Source of the DNA: Streptomyces sp. SDr-06
Lineage (GTDB): Bacteria > Actinomycetota > Actinomycetes > Streptomycetales > Streptomycetaceae
Direction of reading: 5' to 3'
NCBI RefSeq assembly: GCF_003324565.1
Contig: NZ_QOLA01000007.1
Location: forward strand, 124,001 to 188,000
Length of the DNA stretch: 64,000 nucleotides
The notes beneath the pieces are model-generated. The model ran no database searches, was not told where the DNA came from, and saw nothing but the letters and a program-made list of their open reading frames with translations. Below, piece by piece: positions 49,368 to 56,995 of this stretch. The first letter of the stretch is position 1; each line of letters opens with the position of its first letter. A program made the translations under genes and the position numbers.

Positions 49368-49872
49368 GGCCGTCCGGCCACAGCGCGGAGTCGGCGAAGG
49401 GGTCGGCCGCCGGCCGGGTCGGCAGGGCCCAGACGGCGCGCTGAAGGATCAGTGAGGCCAGTAACTCGGCTTCCTGTTCCTGTGGATCGCTGTAGACGGT
49501 CCGGCCGAGCACGCTCCGCACCAGCCCCGCGGAGAGGTGCGGGGTGAGCTCCGGCGAGAGCGTGCCGTCGTGTCCGCACAGGAGGTGGGACAGCTCGTGG
49601 ACGAGGATGTGCTGGCGGTGCAGCGGGGCCGTGTCCGCCGCGTACGCGATGTAGTCGGCCTGCTCGGCGCTGACGAGCAGACCGCACGGCACGCCTGGCT
49701 GCCACCGCGTCGGCATGAGCTCGATCGGTCTGCCCCGCTGCTCCGCCATGGTGGCGATGAGCTGGGCCGCGTCGAAGGGAACGGGCAGGTCCAGGGCGTT
49801 CGCGATGGAGCGGCAGCGCCGCAGCCGGTCCCGGGCCGCGCGGCCCGTCGTGCCCCAACGGCCGTATTTCAT
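49360..49872 (-). CDS. ImmA/IrrE-type metallopeptidase
   Basis: A 170-residue protein with the zinc motif HELSH (ILVHELSHLLCGHDG) near residue 92 and a downstream EQEAELLASLIL that could provide the third ligand Glu. Small proteins of this group cleave or inactivate a partner XRE repressor, as ImmA does to ImmR. Its gene overlaps the XRE gene by four bases and the membrane gene by eight, so all three are translated together. Confidence 0.85.
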   Translation of the reverse strand: MKYGRWGTTGRAARDRLRRCRSIANALDLPVPFDAAQLIATMAEQRGRPIELMPTRWQPGVPCGLLVSAEQADYIAYAADTAPLHRQHILVHELSHLLCGHDGTLSPELTPHLSAGLVRSVLGRTVYSDPQEQEAELLASLILQRAVWALPTRPAADPFADSALWPDGRG

Positions 49873-50297
49873 CGGCCGGTTGATCTGCGTCGGTCGGCCT
49901 CTCGGCGGGCGATGGAATCGATCAGATCGCGTACGGTCCCCAGGCCGTCGGGGGAGAGGTGGACCGCGCGCAGCGCGACATCGCGTACGCCCGCGTCGCG
50001 CATGGCGGAGAGCAGGGCGACCTCCTCGCCGACCCGGGCGCCCTCCGCGTCGTCGAAGAAGTAGGCGACGGGCACCTGGAAGAACGTGGCCAGCGCTTCC
50101 AGATGGCGCTTGGTGGGGTTGTCGCGGCGGCCGGTGCGCAACTGCCAGAGATAGGTGGCCGAAAACGTCTCTCCGCTCGACTCGCGGCAGGCTCTGGCCA
50201 CTTCCTCGTTGCTGTAGGGCGAGCGGTCCGGGCGGCGTACCGCCTGGAAGAGGGCCTCTATTCGCTCCGCCAATGACTGGGCCCCGGCCTCCGACAC
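49869..50297 (-). CDS. XRE-family transcriptional regulator
   Basis: A 142-residue protein. The GTG at 50297 has GGAGGTG upstream, which decides the start over a longer frame. The HTH is YSNEEVARACRESSGETFSATYLWQLRTGRRDNPTKRHLEALATFFQVPVAYFFDD, then a helical C-terminus. It is the likely repressor of this three-gene operon, antagonised by the ImmA-like peptidase. A TACTAT box about 30 bases upstream could be its -10 element. Confidence 0.88.
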   Translation of the reverse strand: MSEAGAQSLAERIEALFQAVRRPDRSPYSNEEVARACRESSGETFSATYLWQLRTGRRDNPTKRHLEALATFFQVPVAYFFDDAEGARVGEEVALLSAMRDAGVRDVALRAVHLSPDGLGTVRDLIDSIARREADRRRSTGR

Positions 50298-50492
50298 CGT
50301 CCCACCTCCGTTCTGTAACGGCATAGTAAACGACCCGCCGAAGGGCGGTGCGGGCAACGTCGGATCTCAGCTGAGATGAATGAACGGCTCAATGCCTTCA
50401 CGCCAGTTGACACTTCGTGGCCCCCTCGATCAAGCTTCGGACGGAGGGGAAAGCCCGTCCGAACAGCCTTGGCCGAACGAAGGAGCACACCC

Positions 50493-51203
50493 ATGAGACG
50501 CACTGCCGCCGCGTTATTGACGGCGCTGCTGGCGATCTGCGCCGCCATCGCGCTGCCCGCCACGGCGCATGCCGAGAGCCCCGGTTCCTGCACCACCCGT
50601 TACGAGGGGCCCTATGGCAGCGCCTCGTGCTCGGGCGTCGCCCCGGGCACGCAGTGGCGCGCCGTGGTCGGCTGCTTCTACCTCGTGAGCGGCCAGCCGG
50701 TCCCGTTCCAGGTGGTCGGCAACGTCGTCACCGGCGACGGCACTTCGGTCGGCGGGTGCACGGGCGCCTCCTGGGCGACCAAGCACATCGAGGCCGTCGT
50801 CGTCGGCATCACCGGCAGCCAGGGGCGGCTCGTCGGCTACGGCGGCAAGTGCGTGGACATCCGTAGTGGCAAAACGACCGTCGCCACCCCCGTGCAGATC
50901 TACGACTGCAACGGCACCGGCGCCCAGTGGTGGACCCTGGGTACGGACCACACCGTGCGTGCGCTCGGCATGTGTCTGAACGTGGTGTGGGGACGCAGCG
51001 AGAACGGCACCAACGTCGAGATCTACGACTGCCTGCCGGGCGCCCAGGGCGAGCAGTGGATCCCCCAGCCGGACGGTTCGCTCAAGAACGTCCTCACCGG
51101 CAAGTGCCTCGACGACCTCGGCTTCAACACGGCCAACGGGACCCAGCTGGGCATCTGGGACTGCAACGGAGCGGCCAACCAGAAGTGGACCCTGACCCCC
51201 TGA
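50493..51203 (+). CDS. Secreted ricin-type beta-trefoil (CBM13) lectin
   Basis: A 236-residue protein. The signal peptide MRRTAAALLTALLAICAAIA with A-x-A cleavage near HAES leads into an N-terminal Cys-containing domain of about 75 residues. The C-terminal half has three beta-trefoil repeats (YGGKCVDIRSG, LGMCLNVVWG, TGKCLDDLGF), with the QxW-type motifs AQWWTL, EQWIP and QKWTL. It binds galactose or xylan-type sugars; no catalytic domain is attached. CGAAGGAG lies upstream of the start. Confidence 0.92.
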   Translation: MRRTAAALLTALLAICAAIALPATAHAESPGSCTTRYEGPYGSASCSGVAPGTQWRAVVGCFYLVSGQPVPFQVVGNVVTGDGTSVGGCTGASWATKHIEAVVVGITGSQGRLVGYGGKCVDIRSGKTTVATPVQIYDCNGTGAQWWTLGTDHTVRALGMCLNVVWGRSENGTNVEIYDCLPGAQGEQWIPQPDGSLKNVLTGKCLDDLGFNTANGTQLGIWDCNGAANQKWTLTP

Positions 51204-51306
51204 CGGGGCACCGCACGAGCCGTCCCGGGACCGCGTCGTGACCACGCGGACGGCCTGAGCGGGCACAGCTTCGGGGGACGCCCGAACCCTGGTCCCCACG
51301 GAGGGG

Positions 51307-51346
51307 AGTGGCGGGGCCCGGCCAGAGGGGGGCGGGTCCCGCCACT
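51307..51346. terminator. Terminator hairpin at the lectin/amidase junction
   Basis: AGTGGCGGG (51307-51315) and CCCGCCACT (51338-51346) form a perfect 9-base stem around a GC-rich loop. The right arm overlaps the amidase stop codon, so it serves both convergent genes. Confidence 0.75.
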
Positions 51347-52805
51347 ACATGTGGGGCGAACCAGGTGTGTGGCCGGCCCACACCGGGGGAGTGCGGCCCG
51401 ACCACGGCTGGGCGCGTTCGAGTTGGCCCGCCAGGCGGAAGAGGCGGCCCTCCAGGCCGTAGCCCGCGGCGAACTGCATGCCGATCGGGAGCCCCGTCCC
51501 GGCGTCGACCGCCACCGGCACGGACATGGCGGGGGTGCCCGACACATTGAACGCGGCGGTGAACGGGGACATGTCGAACAGGCGCCGCAGCCAGCCGAGT
51601 CCGTCCAGCCTCTCGGCGCCCGCGCCGTGCGTGCCCAGAGGCACCGGGAGCTCCGGAAGGGTCGGGGTGAGCAGCAGGTCGTAGGCATCGAAGTACCGTG
51701 CCAGGCTTCGCGCGACGCGGTTGCGCAGGCCGAGAGCGGTGACGAACTCGGGGCCGCTGACCCGCTGCCCGTAGTGGTAACTGGCGAGGGTGGGCGGCTC
51801 AAGGGTCGAGGAGTCGATCGGGCGACCGGTGGCGGCCGCCAGCGCGTCGAGCGAGGCCGCGAGGTTCGCCGACCACTGGCGGGCGTTGGCCAGCACGAAC
51901 TCCTCCCACTCCGCGCCGAGTCCGACCGTGGTCTCCTCCACCCGGTGACCGAGCGATTCGAGCAGGCGCACCGTGCGCGCGAGTGCCTCGGCCACGGGCC
52001 TGGCGGTACGGCGCCCTCCCCACGCCTCGGCGAGAACGCCGATCCTCAGCGTGCCGGGATCGCGAGCGACCTCCTGCGCGTACGGCCGGGGCGGCTCCGG
52101 GGCGAAGTAGGGGTCGCCCGGTTCCGGCCCGCGGATCGCGTCGAGCAAGGCCGCGCTGTCACGCACGGTGCGGCTCACGCTGCCCTGCACGGCGAGGCCG
52201 TTGAAGATCTCGTCCAGGTCCGGCCCCATGGAGACCCGGCCGCGCGTCGGCTTCAGCCCGAACAGGCCGTTGTAGGCGGCCGGGATGCGGATCGATCCGG
52301 CGGCGTCGGTGGCGTGGGCGAGCGGGACGATCCCGGCGGCGACCGCCGCTCCCGCACCCCCGCTGGAACCGCCCGCGCTCCGCTCCAGGTCCCACGGGTT
52401 GCGGGTGGCGCCGTACAGCACGGGTTCCGTCGTGGTGCTGTACGCCATCTCCGGTGTCGCGGTGCGCCCGAACGTCATGAGGCCTGCGCGGCGCAGGCGC
52501 CGCATGAGGAAGGAGTCGGCGGGCGCGACGTTGCCCGCGGCGAGACGGCTGCCGAGCTCCGACCGCCTTCCGGCCATCGAGACGCCGAGGTCCTTGATCA
52601 GGAACGGGACTCCGGCCAGCGGGGCGCTGCCGGGAGCGGGCCCGTCATCCGTCGGCCATGTCTCCACGACGGCGTTGACCAGCGGGTTGACCGCCCGCGT
52701 GGCCTCCCGTGCCGCCGCTTCCAGTTCGGCGGCACTCACCTCGCCACGCGCCACCAGCTGCGCCAGTCCGACCGCGTCGAAGGTCACGTACTCCTCGACT
52801 TTCAC
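51345..52805 (-). CDS. Amidase signature family enzyme
   Basis: A 486-residue protein with GTG start after GGGAG. The Ser-cisSer-Lys triad can be read in PFLIKDLG (Lys near residue 73) and ERSAGGSSGGAGAAVAAG (cis-Ser and nucleophile Ser near 145-170), followed by GSIRIPAAYNGLFGLKPTRGRVS. It hydrolyses an amide; substrate unknown. It is divergent from a TetR gene and both starts flank a perfect operator, so substrate-dependent induction is likely. Confidence 0.92.
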   Translation of the reverse strand: MKVEEYVTFDAVGLAQLVARGEVSAAELEAAAREATRAVNPLVNAVVETWPTDDGPAPGSAPLAGVPFLIKDLGVSMAGRRSELGSRLAAGNVAPADSFLMRRLRRAGLMTFGRTATPEMAYSTTTEPVLYGATRNPWDLERSAGGSSGGAGAAVAAGIVPLAHATDAAGSIRIPAAYNGLFGLKPTRGRVSMGPDLDEIFNGLAVQGSVSRTVRDSAALLDAIRGPEPGDPYFAPEPPRPYAQEVARDPGTLRIGVLAEAWGGRRTARPVAEALARTVRLLESLGHRVEETTVGLGAEWEEFVLANARQWSANLAASLDALAAATGRPIDSSTLEPPTLASYHYGQRVSGPEFVTALGLRNRVARSLARYFDAYDLLLTPTLPELPVPLGTHGAGAERLDGLGWLRRLFDMSPFTAAFNVSGTPAMSVPVAVDAGTGLPIGMQFAAGYGLEGRLFRLAGQLERAQPWSGRTPPVWAGHTPGSPHM

Positions 52806-52842
52806 TGCTGCTCCCAGGAAAAAGATACCGTTGAGACCCGGA

Positions 52843-52860
52843 CGATACCGAGCGGTATCG
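52843..52860. promoter_or_regulatory. TetR operator between amidase and tetR
   Basis: CGATACCG-AG-CGGTATCG is a perfect inverted repeat with 8-base arms, 38 bases from the amidase start and 71 bases from the tetR ATG. An extra half site, AGATACCG, lies at 52823-52830. It is a strong candidate for binding by the divergent TetR protein. Confidence 0.7.
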
Positions 52861-52930
52861 CGTGGGACGGACTGGTACCGTAGCAGTGGATGTAGGACCC
52901 CACAACGAACCAGGACGTCACGGAGCAGGC

Positions 52931-53539
52931 ATGGCATCGACCGTCAGCAGGCCGGACCGGGTGGCCCAACTGCCCCCTCGTGAGCGCATCCTGGACGCGG
53001 CGGAAGAGCTCTTCCAGAGCGAGGGCATCCAGGGTGTGGGTGTCCAGGCCATCGCCGATCGGGCCCGCACCACCAAGATGGCGATCTACCGGCACTTCGA
53101 GACCAAGGACGCCCTGGTGGCGGAGTGGCTGCGGATCGTCGCGGCCGACTACCAGGCCGCTTTCGACCGGGTCGAGGCAGAACACCCCGACCGCCCCCGG
53201 GAGCAGATCCTGGGCCTGGCCCGCTTCATCGCCGAGGGGCTCCCGACGATCTCGCACCGGGGCTGCCCGTTCATCAACTCCCTCGCCGAACTGCCCGACC
53301 GTTCGCACCCCGCACGGCAGGTGATCGAGCAGCACAAGGCGCTCCAGCTGCGCAGGCTGGTCGCCCTGTGCGCCGGGGCCGGGCTGCCCGACCCCGAACA
53401 GGCGGCGGCCGAGATCACCTTCGTACTCGAAGGGGCTCAGGTCAGTACGCAGAACGGAAGTGTCGACCAGATCGGGGAGCGGCTGATGCGGATCGTCGAG
53501 GGGATCGTGGACCGGCACCACCGGGCGGCCGGTGCGTAG
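52931..53539 (+). CDS. TetR-family transcriptional regulator
   Basis: A 202-residue protein. The HTH is PPRERILDAAEELFQSEGIQGVGVQAIADRARTTKMAIYRHFETKDALVAEWL. The ligand-binding domain has a conserved GCPFINSLAELPDRSHPARQVIEQHK segment, typical of a TetR subgroup. It probably represses itself and the divergent amidase. Confidence 0.95.
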   Translation: MASTVSRPDRVAQLPPRERILDAAEELFQSEGIQGVGVQAIADRARTTKMAIYRHFETKDALVAEWLRIVAADYQAAFDRVEAEHPDRPREQILGLARFIAEGLPTISHRGCPFINSLAELPDRSHPARQVIEQHKALQLRRLVALCAGAGLPDPEQAAAEITFVLEGAQVSTQNGSVDQIGERLMRIVEGIVDRHHRAAGA

Positions 53540-54080
53540 CACCGCCGCCGGAACGCCGAACTGGCCGCGTTGAACGGCTTGTTCTGCCGCCCGAGGTGGT
53601 CGCCCTCCTGGACCGGATGAGCGCCTTCGGGGAGGACAGCGTCCGGCGGCGGTCGGTGCCGCTGGTCTCCTCCCAGATCTCCGACGCGTCACCGGCCTGG
53701 CACCGCATCATCGACGCCCTCGCCCACCGGGCCCGGCACCGCCGAGCCACCGAGCGGACGGCTGAGGCCGGCACGACGTGGGCCGCCTGGTTCAGAGGGC
53801 CCCGAGAAAGCCCGGATCAGCACCGTCGAACTGCCGCCCCGTATCCCGGGCGACGCCCAGCAGTTCCGCCACGGGTACGATCCCGGCGCCGAGTGTCTCC
53901 CTGAGCTCCGGCCAAGCGGGCTCCTCGACATCGATCAGCTGACTCACCTCACGCATGCCGGAATCGTCGCACCCCCGCCGCGCACCACGGCAGGTAGGGG
54001 CCGCGGCGAGCCCTCCGAGGCCCCGAGGGGCGGCGTCGGGGCGCGGGGCCGGTGGCCGCACGGCGTTCGGGACGGATGGG
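53540..54080. other. Decayed gene patch
   Basis: About 540 bases between tetR and the MerR-HEAT gene. On the + strand, ERLVLPPEVVALLDRMSAFGED and VPLVSSQISDASPAWHRI look protein-like but have no start and break into other frames. On the - strand the fragment at 53792-53956 is recognisable. I read it as remnants of one or two genes, with no working one. Confidence 0.5.
53792..53956 (-). pseudogene. N-terminal fragment of a DUF2625-like protein
   Basis: From ATG 53956, MREVSQLIDVEEPAWPELRE matches the start of DUF2625 proteins (MRxLxELIDxxxPAWPxV). The frame ends after 54 residues; the family is about 200 or more residues. No continuation is recognisable in the other frames downstream, so it is a truncated copy. 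Confidence 0.55.
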
Positions 54081-55091
54081 CTACCGCGTCTCGCGCAGCC
54101 CGAGAATGTAGGTCGCGGTCAGTGCGACGCCGCGGTCGGCGTCGTCCGACAGAGCCGCCAAGGCCTGCGACACCGTGTCACCCGGGATGTCCGCGAGGGC
54201 CTGTGTCAGGTGTCGACGGGTCGCCGAATCAAGCGAGTCGCGGGTGAGGCGGTCGATGAGCTGGGTGGCGATCTCGTCCGCCAAGACTGGATCACGCGCC
54301 AGCGTCCCCAGCGCGTCGGCCGCGTCGACGTCGTTCGTCTCGCCGACGATCATGTCGATGAGCGTCGGGACCGCCTCGGCTCCGCCACGCGCCCCGACCG
54401 CCAGTGCCGCGTACCCGCGGACCACGAGGTCGGGGTGTGTGAGGGCTTCTCGCAACAGAGCGGTCGCCGCCTCGTCCGGGATCTCCGCGATCGACTGGAC
54501 GGCACGCTTGCCGACCTCGGCCGCGGGGGAGGCGAGCCCCTCCGCCAGGAGCGGCAGCCCGCCGCCCGAGCGGGCCAGAGCCCATCGAAGGGCTCCGGCG
54601 ACGTGTGGGTCCGCCTCGCTCAACACCGCGTCCACCAGGGCCTCCACCGGCACCGGGGCGTCCTGCACCGAGGCCAGTGCCGCGCGCTGACGCCGTCCCG
54701 CGCTCTCCGACCCCAACGCGTGCAGAAGCGCGACGATGTGGAGGACGTCCTCCCAGTCGGCCGGTTCCGCGGCATTGATCCGCCGGAGCCGCGTGAGCAG
54801 CGCCCTCTCGCCCGCGATCCGCTCGCGCGTCTGGCGAATGAGGTCGTCCACGAGCTCGGCGGGCTCGAAGCCGGGGTCGTCCAGGGCGGACCCGACCTCG
54901 CGCAGCGACAGCCCCAACGACCGCAGGCTCTCGATGTGGAAGATGCGCCGGATGTCCTCGCCGGAGTACTCCCGGTAGCCACCTTCTGTACGGCCCGTGG
55001 GCCGCACCAGGCCGAGCGTGTCGTAATGCCTGAGCATGCGGGCGCTCACACCGGACCGTCGCGCCACATCACCGATCAACACTGCCCTCAC
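54081..55091 (-). CDS. MerR-family regulator fused to HEAT-like repeats
   Basis: A 336-residue protein. Residues 1-70 are a MerR HTH (LIGDVARRSGVSARMLRHYDTLGLVRPTGRTEGGYREYSGEDIRRIFHIESLRSLGLSLREV), then a coiled-coil dimer helix, and residues 140-335 have alpha-helical HEAT repeats (AALRWALARSGGGLPLLAEGLASPAAEVGKRAVQSIAEIPDEAATALLREALTHPDLVVRGYAALAVGARGG). MerR proteins with HEAT repeats replace the usual small ligand-binding domain by a protein-binding surface. It overlaps the HEAT gene by four bases. Confidence 0.9.
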   Translation of the reverse strand: MRAVLIGDVARRSGVSARMLRHYDTLGLVRPTGRTEGGYREYSGEDIRRIFHIESLRSLGLSLREVGSALDDPGFEPAELVDDLIRQTRERIAGERALLTRLRRINAAEPADWEDVLHIVALLHALGSESAGRRQRAALASVQDAPVPVEALVDAVLSEADPHVAGALRWALARSGGGLPLLAEGLASPAAEVGKRAVQSIAEIPDEAATALLREALTHPDLVVRGYAALAVGARGGAEAVPTLIDMIVGETNDVDAADALGTLARDPVLADEIATQLIDRLTRDSLDSATRRHLTQALADIPGDTVSQALAALSDDADRGVALTATYILGLRETR

Positions 55092-55756
55092 CCGTCCTGG
55101 CTGCTCGCACCGAGAGCCATGATGCGCTTCGCCTCCTCGATGGCGAACTCGAACCCGGCCTCCGGGTCGCTCAGCACATGTTCGGTGGCGATCGCGTGGG
55201 TACGCACGCGGGCGTCGGGATGTGCGGCCGCGGCGCGCAGGGTGGGCACGATCGCCTCGCCGAGCGCGATGAGCGCCCGGCTCAGACTCCGCTGGGTCTC
55301 GCGCCCGCCCCGCCCGAGCTGGGCCCCCAAATTCCGTGCCAGCTGGGGGACTTCATCCTCGGGTACGAGAACGACCGCGGCCCGCCATGCGCTCCGTGCC
55401 ACCTCCTCGTCGGTGTCGGCCAGCAGCGCGGGTGTGATCGCGGGCCACGCCCGCCGGTCGCCGATCTTGGACAGGGTGTGCAACGCCTGGCTTCGTGCCT
55501 GTGCTCGCTGCGAGCGGAGTTCGCCGACGAGCCCGGGGAGCGTGGTCGATGCGGGGTGCCGGGTGAGCGCCCACGTCAGCATTTCCCGCACGTAGAACTC
55601 GGGCTCGACCGCGCACCGCTCGATGAGCGTGGGGACGAACCGGGGGGCGGTGGCCGTGCCGACCGCCAGCGCCGCCCGCAGCCGCACCGAGGGATCGCGG
55701 TGCTCCAGCCCTGGGAGGGCTCGCGTCGCGTCCGCTTCCTGCTTCGTCATGGTCAT
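55088..55756 (-). CDS. HEAT-repeat protein, partner of the MerR-HEAT regulator
   Basis: A 222-residue protein; GAGGAGGTG before ATG 55756. It is made of helical repeats such as DPSVRLRAALAVGTATAPRFVPTLIERC, VREMLTWALTRHPAS, ARSQALHTLSKIGDRRAWPAITPALLADTDEEVARSAWRAA and DARVRTHAIATEHVL. No catalytic domain. It is first in a two-gene operon with the MerR-HEAT gene. It may bind the MerR C-terminal repeats and modulate its activity. Confidence 0.85.
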   Translation of the reverse strand: MTMTKQEADATRALPGLEHRDPSVRLRAALAVGTATAPRFVPTLIERCAVEPEFYVREMLTWALTRHPASTTLPGLVGELRSQRAQARSQALHTLSKIGDRRAWPAITPALLADTDEEVARSAWRAAVVLVPEDEVPQLARNLGAQLGRGGRETQRSLSRALIALGEAIVPTLRAAAAHPDARVRTHAIATEHVLSDPEAGFEFAIEEAKRIMALGASSQDG

Positions 55757-55787
55757 CGGGACCACCTCCTCGGCCCCAGTGAATGGC

Positions 55788-55804
55788 TTGTCACCGTGTC
55801 AAGG
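55788..55804. promoter_or_regulatory. MerR-type operator in the operon promoter
   Basis: CTTGTCACCGTGTCAAG (+ strand) is an imperfect palindrome of MerR type, 32 bases upstream of the HEAT gene ATG. On the - strand TTGACC precedes it, so the dyad sits in a long spacer between -35 and -10, as MerR activators require. Confidence 0.65.
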
Positions 55805-55857
55805 TCAAGCACGGCCAGCGCATAGCCGCCGCGCCCACCCCGCTCAGGGTGCCGGGG

Positions 55858-56796
55858 TCAGCGCCGCAGGGCGCTGATGTGTGCATGGATCAGCCGGTGT
55901 CCCTCGGGAGTGGGGTGCAGGCCGTCGACGAGCAGGTCGGCACGCTTGTGCAGGGGCTGCCACAGGTCGAGGTGGTCGACATGGTTCTCCTCGCACCATG
56001 ACCGCGTCGTCTCGCGCAGGGCTCGTGCGCGGGCCTCCGTGAAGCACAGGCCCTCGTAGTCGTCGGTGCGTGCTTCATCGAGCCAGATCGGGCCCACGAC
56101 CACGAGCCGGGCGTTGTGCGCCAGGGCGGTGGCGGCCAGGGAGGCGAGGCATTCCGTGAGCCTCGCCAAGGAGTCGGTGCCGTCCTGAGGGGCCGTCACC
56201 GGCACGGCGGAGTCGTTGATCCCGGCGGCCACCAGGACGGTGTCCGGCAGGCGAGGAGGCAGTACGCCGGGAGTCTGCTCACTCACGTCGAGCAGGGTGC
56301 TGCCCGGGATGGCCAGGTTGAAGACCCGGTGCTCCGTCTCGTTCTCCGCGATGTGCTCCGCCGCCAGGTGCGCGGCCCATCCGCCCCGCGGGTCGCAGCG
56401 GCCGTACGCGATGCTGTCGCCGACGATCACGATGCGTGCCGCCGAGCGCAGCGGGTTCGCGTCCAGGTAGGCCCAGGCGCTCGTCCCGCAGGAGAGCCGC
56501 ACCCGGCGGCGGGCGTAGTCGTCGACCTCGTAGGCGTCGGCCGCGGCGAGTTCCTCGTCGGTGAGGTGCAGGACGCCGCCCTCGACGACGGCGCCGTGCC
56601 GGCGGCGCAGGGTCAGGTGCACGTCGAGGCCGCTGGTGGCGATGACGGCCGGATCGGTGATGGGCAGCGGGCTCGTCGCGTACCCGGTCAGCGACGCGGG
56701 AGAGCAGGGCACGGGCCGGCCGAAGAGTGCGATCTGCACCTGCTCGTCCAGCAACGTGCCGAAGGAGAACAGGGTGTGCGGGCGTGACTCGGACAC
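55858..56796 (-). CDS. Fused gamma-glutamylcyclotransferase-like / GDSL (SGNH) hydrolase
   Basis: A 312-residue protein with GTG start. Residues 8-110 are a GGCT-like domain (LFSFGTLLDEQVQIALFGRPVPCSPASLTGY, VEGGVLHLTDEELAAADAYEVDDYARRRV). Residues 117-312 are an SGNH hydrolase: IVGDSIAYGR (Ser), GINDS, and DGLHPTPEGHRLIH (Asp and His). Both parts look complete. No signal peptide is present, so it is cytoplasmic. The pairing hints at removal of an ester and processing of a gamma-glutamyl group, but no substrate is known. Confidence 0.85.
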   Translation of the reverse strand: MSESRPHTLFSFGTLLDEQVQIALFGRPVPCSPASLTGYATSPLPITDPAVIATSGLDVHLTLRRRHGAVVEGGVLHLTDEELAAADAYEVDDYARRRVRLSCGTSAWAYLDANPLRSAARIVIVGDSIAYGRCDPRGGWAAHLAAEHIAENETEHRVFNLAIPGSTLLDVSEQTPGVLPPRLPDTVLVAAGINDSAVPVTAPQDGTDSLARLTECLASLAATALAHNARLVVVGPIWLDEARTDDYEGLCFTEARARALRETTRSWCEENHVDHLDLWQPLHKRADLLVDGLHPTPEGHRLIHAHISALRR

Positions 56797-56995
56797 TGGG
56801 GGTACGCGGCCTCTCTTGCAGGGTCTGTCGCCTCACCCTAGCGGCTGACCTGGGCCGATGCCCCGGCCGTCCCTGGCCGCGGGGCGTTCACGACGGCACG
56901 GCGTGCCGGCGGTCGGCCCGATCACGGCAACCACCCAGCTGGCCTGCGTTGAGATGATGGTCGGCTTCCAGGTCCCCTCGACCCCGGTGTCGTGG

